DNA of 18,513 nucleotides from positions 1 through 18,513 of the forward strand of contig VFHF01000152.1 of assembly GCA_009392095.1 (NCBI GenBank), read 5' to 3'. Under the pieces are notes generated by a model, which made no database searches, was not told where the DNA came from, and worked only from the letters and a program-made list of their open reading frames with translations. Below are positions 14,289-18,513 of this stretch, in pieces (the stretch's first letter is position 1; each line of letters starts with the position of its first letter). The translations under genes and the position numbers were made by a program. This DNA is from SAR202 cluster bacterium (GTDB lineage Bacteria > Chloroflexota > Dehalococcoidia > Lucifugimonadales > UBA3495).

Positions 14289-14927
14289 ATGTCAGTGCTA
14301 GGCGTTGATTTGAGGGCCTCTCGTAAAAAACCCTCTTCCGTAGCGATATTGGATTCCCATTCGCACCTTACAGAGCTCGCCAGCTTCTATGAAGACATCG
14401 AACTGATGAAGCTGGTTGACGATCTCAGGCCGGATCTGGTGGCCATCGGAGCGCCGTTGAACCTGCCATCAGGCTTTTGCTGCTTGGACCAGTCCTGCGA
14501 TTGCCGTTTCTCTGTCCCCGACAGGAAAGGCCGGCTGTTGGAGCTGGAGCTGGCCAAGATGGGGATCAGTTGTTTCTACACCAACAAAGGGTCAATCATC
14601 AGAGAATTGATCTACCGGGGGATACTTCTTAGTCAGAATCTCCGGGGCGCCGGCTATAACGTGATTGAAGTGTATCCTCACGCTACCAAGATGCTGCTCT
14701 TCGGCGACAAGGTGCCACCCAAGAATAGCGCCGCCAGCGTTAGTTACACGATTGGCCATCTGACGCCCCTGGTGTCAGGCATGGAGAAACACGCTGACGA
14801 CCTGGACCGGAATAGCTGCGATGCGATCATCAACGCCTACACCGGACAATTACATGCCCAGTCAAACACCGATGTTCTGGGCGACCCGGAGGAGGGCATC
14901 CTAGTTTTGCCCAAGCTCCCGAACTAA
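14289..14927 (+). CDS. DUF429-family protein (predicted RNase H-like fold)
   Basis: The 212-residue protein begins VLGVDLRASRKKPSSVAIL, the first strand pair of the DUF429 fold. It then has DLVAIGAPLNLPSG (49-62), a Cys-rich turn with C64, C65, C70 and C72, and VIEVYPHATK (125-134) before a late DDLDRNSCDAIINAYTG. The family is predicted to be RNase H-like but has no established biochemical role that I know of. Most members read IDAPL where this one reads IGAPL, so an acidic residue is replaced by G54; D7 is kept. Nuclease activity is therefore uncertain. The ATG has GGAG (14278-14281) 7 nt upstream. It follows meaB by 137 nt and ends at a strong terminator. Confidence 0.75.
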   Translation: MSVLGVDLRASRKKPSSVAILDSHSHLTELASFYEDIELMKLVDDLRPDLVAIGAPLNLPSGFCCLDQSCDCRFSVPDRKGRLLELELAKMGISCFYTNKGSIIRELIYRGILLSQNLRGAGYNVIEVYPHATKMLLFGDKVPPKNSAASVSYTIGHLTPLVSGMEKHADDLDRNSCDAIINAYTGQLHAQSNTDVLGDPEEGILVLPKLPN

Positions 14928-14963
14928 ACGGGGTGAATTCCTTCAAATAGGGCCAACTAATAA

Positions 14964-14999
14964 GCCCAACCTTCCTTGGATGGAAGGTTGGGCGTTATT
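14964..14999. terminator. Strong bidirectional hairpin terminator
   Basis: GCCCAACCTTCC (14964-14975) pairs perfectly with GGAAGGTTGGGC (14982-14993) across a 6-nt loop, giving a 12-bp stem. GTTATT follows on the plus strand, and TTATTAGTT follows on the minus strand. It lies between the convergent ends of the DUF429 gene (14927) and the SPFH gene (15035), so it can end both transcripts. Confidence 0.85.
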
Positions 15000-15034
15000 C
15001 ATGCCTGAGTGACGGCTGAGCCAAGGAATCGGCG

Positions 15035-15901
15035 CTATTTAGAGCTACTATCTCCGTTTCCCTGGTTGCCACTCATACCCAGGAAATTGCCCAGCATGGA
15101 AGTGAATTCCATGGGGAAGATCCATTTGGTGGACGGACTCTCGCCTAGAGACTTCAACGTCTCGAAATACTGAAGGCTCATGGTGCGCCCGTCCGCGGTA
15201 CTCGCAACACTATTTATGCGTTCTAGAGCTTCACTGAATCCCGAAGCTCTGAGCACTGCAGCTTGCTGCTCGCCCTCAGCCTTGAGAATCTCGGATTGGC
15301 GCTGGCCCTCAGCCGATAGGATCGACGCTTGCTTCTCGCCTTCAGCAACGTTGATCTGAGACTGCCGGGCGCCCTCAGACTCGGTGATTTCCGCGGTCTT
15401 GATGGCTTCCGCTGATTTTTCCCGCTCCATGGCCGCCTTCACGCCGGGAGGCGGGTCGATCTCATTGATCTCTACCTGGGAGATCTTAACTCCCCATCGT
15501 TCGGTGACTTCATCCATCCGGACCTGGAGGGCATCCCTTATGCGCTCTCTTTCCGCCAGGGCCTCAGATAGCGTTGTCCCGCCAATCACTGCCCTCAATG
15601 TAGCGAAGGCCAGGTTGACCACGGCCAACTCGAAGTTCTGTACCTCCAGGACCGCACGCTCGGCATATTCCTCCATCACCCTGTAGTAGATGACAAAGTC
15701 CATATCGACTACCACGTTGTCGGCGGTGATATATTTCTGGGTAGGGACCCGGGTCACCCTTTCTCTCAGGTCAACCTTGGTCCCGTGATAGACGATCGGC
15801 ACAAGGAAATGCAGGCCGGAACGGCGAGTGCCAACGAAGGTGCCAAACTTTTGCACGACCAATCTTTGGTATTGCTGAACAAGTATCAGACCGAATGCCA
15901 T
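15035..15901 (-). CDS. SPFH/Band 7 (stomatin-like) protein without the usual N-terminal anchor
   Basis: These 288 residues have the SPFH domain at about 5-160 (VQQYQRLVVQKFGTF, GLHFLVPIVY, YITADNVVVDMDFVIYYRV, EINEIDPPPGVKAAM). A long charged helix with four 11-residue repeats of the form AEGxxQxxILx follows at 175-218, then a C-terminal segment of about 70 residues. Stomatin/paraslipin proteins build oligomers at membranes and often pair with NfeD. Most have a hydrophobic N-terminal anchor; here only about eight residues precede the domain, and an in-frame TAG (15922-15920) rules out a longer start. GGAGGAG sits 3 nt before the ATG. The long-form NfeD gene ends 54 nt upstream on the same strand, so the two are probably cotranscribed. 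Confidence 0.9.
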   Translation of the reverse strand: MAFGLILVQQYQRLVVQKFGTFVGTRRSGLHFLVPIVYHGTKVDLRERVTRVPTQKYITADNVVVDMDFVIYYRVMEEYAERAVLEVQNFELAVVNLAFATLRAVIGGTTLSEALAERERIRDALQVRMDEVTERWGVKISQVEINEIDPPPGVKAAMEREKSAEAIKTAEITESEGARQSQINVAEGEKQASILSAEGQRQSEILKAEGEQQAAVLRASGFSEALERINSVASTADGRTMSLQYFETLKSLGESPSTKWIFPMEFTSMLGNFLGMSGNQGNGDSSSK

Positions 15902-15955
15902 GTTCTCCTCCCTATTTGCCTAGCGATGGACGGCGTTGTTAAGGACCTGGACATA

Positions 15956-17326
15956 TTACGAGTTGTCTCGTTTTTCTGGATCACTTTGGCGAAAAACCGT
16001 CAGAATCAAACCTTCCACGCTTCTAACTTCAACCGGTTCGCCAATCGAAATCGCGCTATCATCTTCGCTAATCGCTGTCCAGGTTTCGTTGCCCACAAGA
16101 ACTATACCTCTGGGCGCTAGTTCGCCGGTAACCATGCCCTGCATACCGGCCAAGGCAGACGTCTTTTCAGGCGGCCCTTGCCTACGCGACTGATAGGCTG
16201 TTCCAACGATATACACCAAAGCCAGGCTCACCACGCCGCCAGTGCCGGATATAACCCATCTGCTGACTTCTATTGACGGCATGGTTGGAGATACGTCTCC
16301 GAACTGGGTGAACAGGATCAAGCCACCGACGATGAGACTAACGATGGCTCCCACGCCCAAGATGCCGAATCCCGCCACCACCACTTCCAGCACGGTCAAC
16401 ACCATTGCCAAGATAACGAACACAACCCCGGCCCAGTTGACCGGCAGGTTGCCCAGCGCTAGGAACGTCAGCAGCAGACAGATCACGCCAACTACCCCAG
16501 GAGCGATCAAGCCAGGATTGAACAATTCAACCACGATCCCCAAGCCACCCACGGTCAGCAGTATGAATGACACGTTGGGGTCAGAGATGAACTCCAAGAA
16601 GTGCTCTAAGATGTTCTTCTCTAGTTGGAAAAGCTCCAGACCCTTTGTTTCAAGCACGACCGTGCCTATCGAAGTCTCAGCGATCAGCCCGTCTAATTTG
16701 GCCAGCAAGTCTTCCAAGTCATCTGCTATCAGGTCCACCACGTTGTCGGACAAGGCTTCCTGGGCGGAATAGGAGGCCGCTGTCCAGACCGTCTCCTCCA
16801 GCTTGTCTTGGTTGCGGCCCCGCGTCTGGGCGATACTCCTGATCAGGGCGGCGGCATCGTTCTCGACCTTGCTGGCCAGAGTATCGTCCAAGTCTTCGCC
16901 GGTTGCCGATATGGGAGATGCGGCGCCGATGTTGGTGCCCGGCGCCATCACCGCGAAGTTACCCGCCGCCGTGATGAACGTCCCTGCCGAGCCGGCCCTG
17001 GCTCCCCTTGGTGAAACGAAGACCGCGATCGGCACCGGAGACTCCAAGAGCAGTTCAACTATCTCGCGAGTCGAACTGAGCAGTCCACCGGGTGTGTCCA
17101 GTTGAATGATCAGGAGCGCCGCACCATTCTCTTCGGCCTTGTCGATAGCCCGAGCGATGAAGCCTTCTTTGACGTTGTTGATGATTCCATCGACCGTAAT
17201 TACCAAGGCGTGCGGGAAGTCCGGCTCCTGGGCGCGGGCGATAACCGGCCCCAACATGCCGGTTATCAACATGCCCAAGAAGACAAAAACCAGAGAGAGA
17301 CGAGCCAACCGGAGCCGCTGGGTCAT
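15956..17326 (-). CDS. Long-form NfeD membrane serine protease (ClpP-like + NfeD)
   Basis: Counting from the ATG at 17326 there are 456 residues. A signal peptide covers about 1-32, ending ARA before QEPDF. A ClpP-like protease domain spans about 38-240, with the nucleophile S113 in GARAGSAGTFI and the general base K153 in LASKVENDAA. These match the Ser-Lys dyad (S97, K138) of Pyrococcus PH1510. Four or five membrane segments follow (about 250-385), then an OB-fold NfeD domain (about 400-450). PH1510 cleaves a hydrophobic stretch of a stomatin, and the SPFH gene lies directly downstream. A GTG three codons upstream (17335) is possible, but the ATG has GGTGG about 6 nt before it. The reductase gene ends 52 nt upstream on the same strand. 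Confidence 0.92.
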   Translation of the reverse strand: MTQRLRLARLSLVFVFLGMLITGMLGPVIARAQEPDFPHALVITVDGIINNVKEGFIARAIDKAEENGAALLIIQLDTPGGLLSSTREIVELLLESPVPIAVFVSPRGARAGSAGTFITAAGNFAVMAPGTNIGAASPISATGEDLDDTLASKVENDAAALIRSIAQTRGRNQDKLEETVWTAASYSAQEALSDNVVDLIADDLEDLLAKLDGLIAETSIGTVVLETKGLELFQLEKNILEHFLEFISDPNVSFILLTVGGLGIVVELFNPGLIAPGVVGVICLLLTFLALGNLPVNWAGVVFVILAMVLTVLEVVVAGFGILGVGAIVSLIVGGLILFTQFGDVSPTMPSIEVSRWVISGTGGVVSLALVYIVGTAYQSRRQGPPEKTSALAGMQGMVTGELAPRGIVLVGNETWTAISEDDSAISIGEPVEVRSVEGLILTVFRQSDPEKRDNS

Positions 17327-17378
17327 AAGATCCACCGTCTTGTTTGAAGCCGATTAAATGATGGAGACTAGAGAGTTC

Positions 17379-18513
17379 CTAAACCGGGGTGCCTGATTCG
17401 GCCAAAGACTCGTCCAGAGTGGGTTCCAGGGTAGCATCAGCAGAGAAAACCTCCACCGCCTCCGGCGTCTTGGCCATCCGCGCTAATAGAGGGTTCACCA
17501 ACCTAAGCACTCTGCCCAAAGTTGGATGGTCCATGATTTTCCGAATCATTGAACTATGCCAGTCGAATGACACATCTGGAGAGTCGCCCAGTTCAGCGAT
17601 TAAGCCGTTCCTGCTGGCCTGGTGGATAAGCGAGCTAATATGGCTATCACCCAGGTACTCAAATACCCGGCGAGCGGAATAACCCACTTCCAGTTCATCG
17701 GAGAGCAGGCTTTTCCATTTTTTCTGGTAGGCGCCCAGGCGGTTGGCGGACAGATTATCTTCATTCAAGGCCAGATTCAACGCGCCTGAGGCGACCTCGC
17801 TGGCAAGAAGGGAATAAAAGATTCCGCCGCCGGTAGTCGGTTTGACCTGTCCTGCGGCGTCACCAACTACCAATAATCTGTCTGAATATGTCTTGCGCGG
17901 CGGCCGTAGTGGGATGCCCCAACAGGCCGGTTTGTCCATCGATTCCGTGATCTTCCCCTCCGCCTGCCTGGAGGATACAAACCGGGCGAACCGTTCCGGA
18001 GCATTCTTACGCACCAGCAGACCGGCCAGGGCGTATCCGGGCTGTGTTGGAACGAGCCAGGCAAAGAACCCAGGGGCGATATCACGTCCGAGATAGACCT
18101 CAACTTCGTCAACACCTTCTGTCTTAACCAGGGCTTGGACGCCAACTACATAATCCGATGGCTCTCCAAGTCCCAACTGACGGTTCAATTGGGAGCCAAA
18201 ACCAACCGCCAAAACCAATGCTCTGGCTTCTTTGGTCCCGTCTTCGGTTGACACTGAGACCCGGTCTTTCTGCTGTTCCAGGCTCAATACACGGTGGCCT
18301 AGCAGGTATTCGGCGCCGGCCTCCCGGGCTCTATCGGCGAATGAAGCCACGTAGGCCACCCGGTCGACCACCCGGGCGACAGGATACGGGGTTTCAAATC
18401 TGACGACCTCCCCAGAAGGGGCGATCACGCTAGCCGAATTGAGCTCTCTATGGACCAGCCTAGGGTCTATGGGGTAGTGTCGAAGACATTCTTCACCAAC
18501 CAGACCGGTGCAA
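17379..18513 (-). CDS. Geranylgeranyl-reductase-family FAD protein, 5' end cut by window
   Basis: The frame is open to the right edge of the window. It begins in mid-protein with CTGLVGEECLRHYPID, so the N-terminal Rossmann GxGxxG lies outside. Visible features are VIAPSGEVVRFETPYPVARVVDR, the FAD-binding RLLVVGDAAGQVKPTTGGGI, and the helical C-terminal part. The GTG at 18428 is internal, not a start. Family members reduce isoprenoid double bonds (chlorophyll or archaeal lipid side chains, menaquinone tails) using FAD; the substrate in a bacterium like this is unknown, with quinone tail saturation one option. It is first in line upstream of nfeD and the SPFH gene on the minus strand. Confidence 0.85.
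   Translation of the reverse strand, partial: CTGLVGEECLRHYPIDPRLVHRELNSASVIAPSGEVVRFETPYPVARVVDRVAYVASFADRAREAGAEYLLGHRVLSLEQQKDRVSVSTEDGTKEARALVLAVGFGSQLNRQLGLGEPSDYVVGVQALVKTEGVDEVEVYLGRDIAPGFFAWLVPTQPGYALAGLLVRKNAPERFARFVSSRQAEGKITESMDKPACWGIPLRPPRKTYSDRLLVVGDAAGQVKPTTGGGIFYSLLASEVASGALNLALNEDNLSANRLGAYQKKWKSLLSDELEVGYSARRVFEYLGDSHISSLIHQASRNGLIAELGDSPDVSFDWHSSMIRKIMDHPTLGRVLRLVNPLLARMAKTPEAVEVFSADATLEPTLDESLAESGTPV

Noticed and set aside
16242..16772. 176-codon plus-strand frame opposite nfeD
   Set aside because: It is the low-complexity S/T/N/P-rich antisense of the hydrophobic NfeD segments.
18158..18428. GTG at 18428 as the start of the geranylgeranyl-reductase-family gene
   Set aside because: The frame continues with family-like sequence to the window edge, so the GTG is an internal valine codon.

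Overview
The window looks like a chromosomal stretch from a moderately high-GC bacterium with a broad organic-acid and acyl-CoA catabolic repertoire. Most genes start at a clear Shine-Dalgarno sequence, and four upstream regions carry good sigma-70-type promoters. The mix of genes (family III CoA-transferases, a crotonase, an Xsc-like ThDP enzyme, MeaB, a Gfo/Idh oxidoreductase, a DAO-type flavoenzyme, FmdB, long-form NfeD with an SPFH protein) fits a Chloroflexota lineage of the Dehalococcoidia/SAR202 type. That placement is an inference from gene content only. No rRNA, tRNA, CRISPR array, transposase or phage gene was seen.

Layout. 1-211: a likely terminator from an upstream gene and a 78-bp MITE-like element. 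212-982 (-): a crotonase-family protein lacking both hydratase glutamates, divergent from 1183-2874 (+), an Xsc/acetolactate-synthase-like ThDP enzyme. Next come a possible 14-15-codon ORF and a DUF971 zinc protein (2925-3293). 3306-3536 (-): an FmdB zinc ribbon, divergent from 3665-4789 (+), a DAO-family FAD oxidoreductase followed by a cyclophilin-like protein (4800-5171). 5168-5998 (-): a DinB/MDMPI-type metalloprotein whose stop codon overlaps the preceding gene's stop; divergent from 6112-7152 (+), a Gfo/Idh/MocA dehydrogenase. 7153-7960: an AT-richer stretch with one apparently decayed gene on the minus strand. 7961-10276 (+): a 771-residue double CoA-transferase. 10568-12772 (+): a cysteinyl-tRNA synthetase fused to a family-2 glycosyltransferase-like domain. 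13186-14151 (+): MeaB/ArgK-type GTPase. 14289-14927 (+): DUF429 protein, ending at a strong bidirectional terminator. 15035-18513 (-): a run of SPFH protein, long-form NfeD protease and a geranylgeranyl-reductase-family flavoprotein cut by the window edge, transcribed in the reverse of that order.

How the genes work together. Four genes (crotonase-like, Xsc-like, double CoA-transferase, MeaB) point to acyl-CoA or C2-unit metabolism, and three (DAO, Gfo/Idh, MDMPI-like) to oxidation or rearrangement of small organics. They sit in short separate units, not one pathway operon. NfeD and the SPFH protein are a known membrane partner pair. The most unusual object is the CysRS-glycosyltransferase fusion: an apparently complete synthetase (zinc ligands, HIGN, KMAKS, full C-terminal region) runs without a break into a GT-A-like domain of about 245 residues that keeps its nucleotide-binding acidic motif but lacks a normal DxD. 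Second is the double CoA-transferase, where only the second half keeps the catalytic aspartate.
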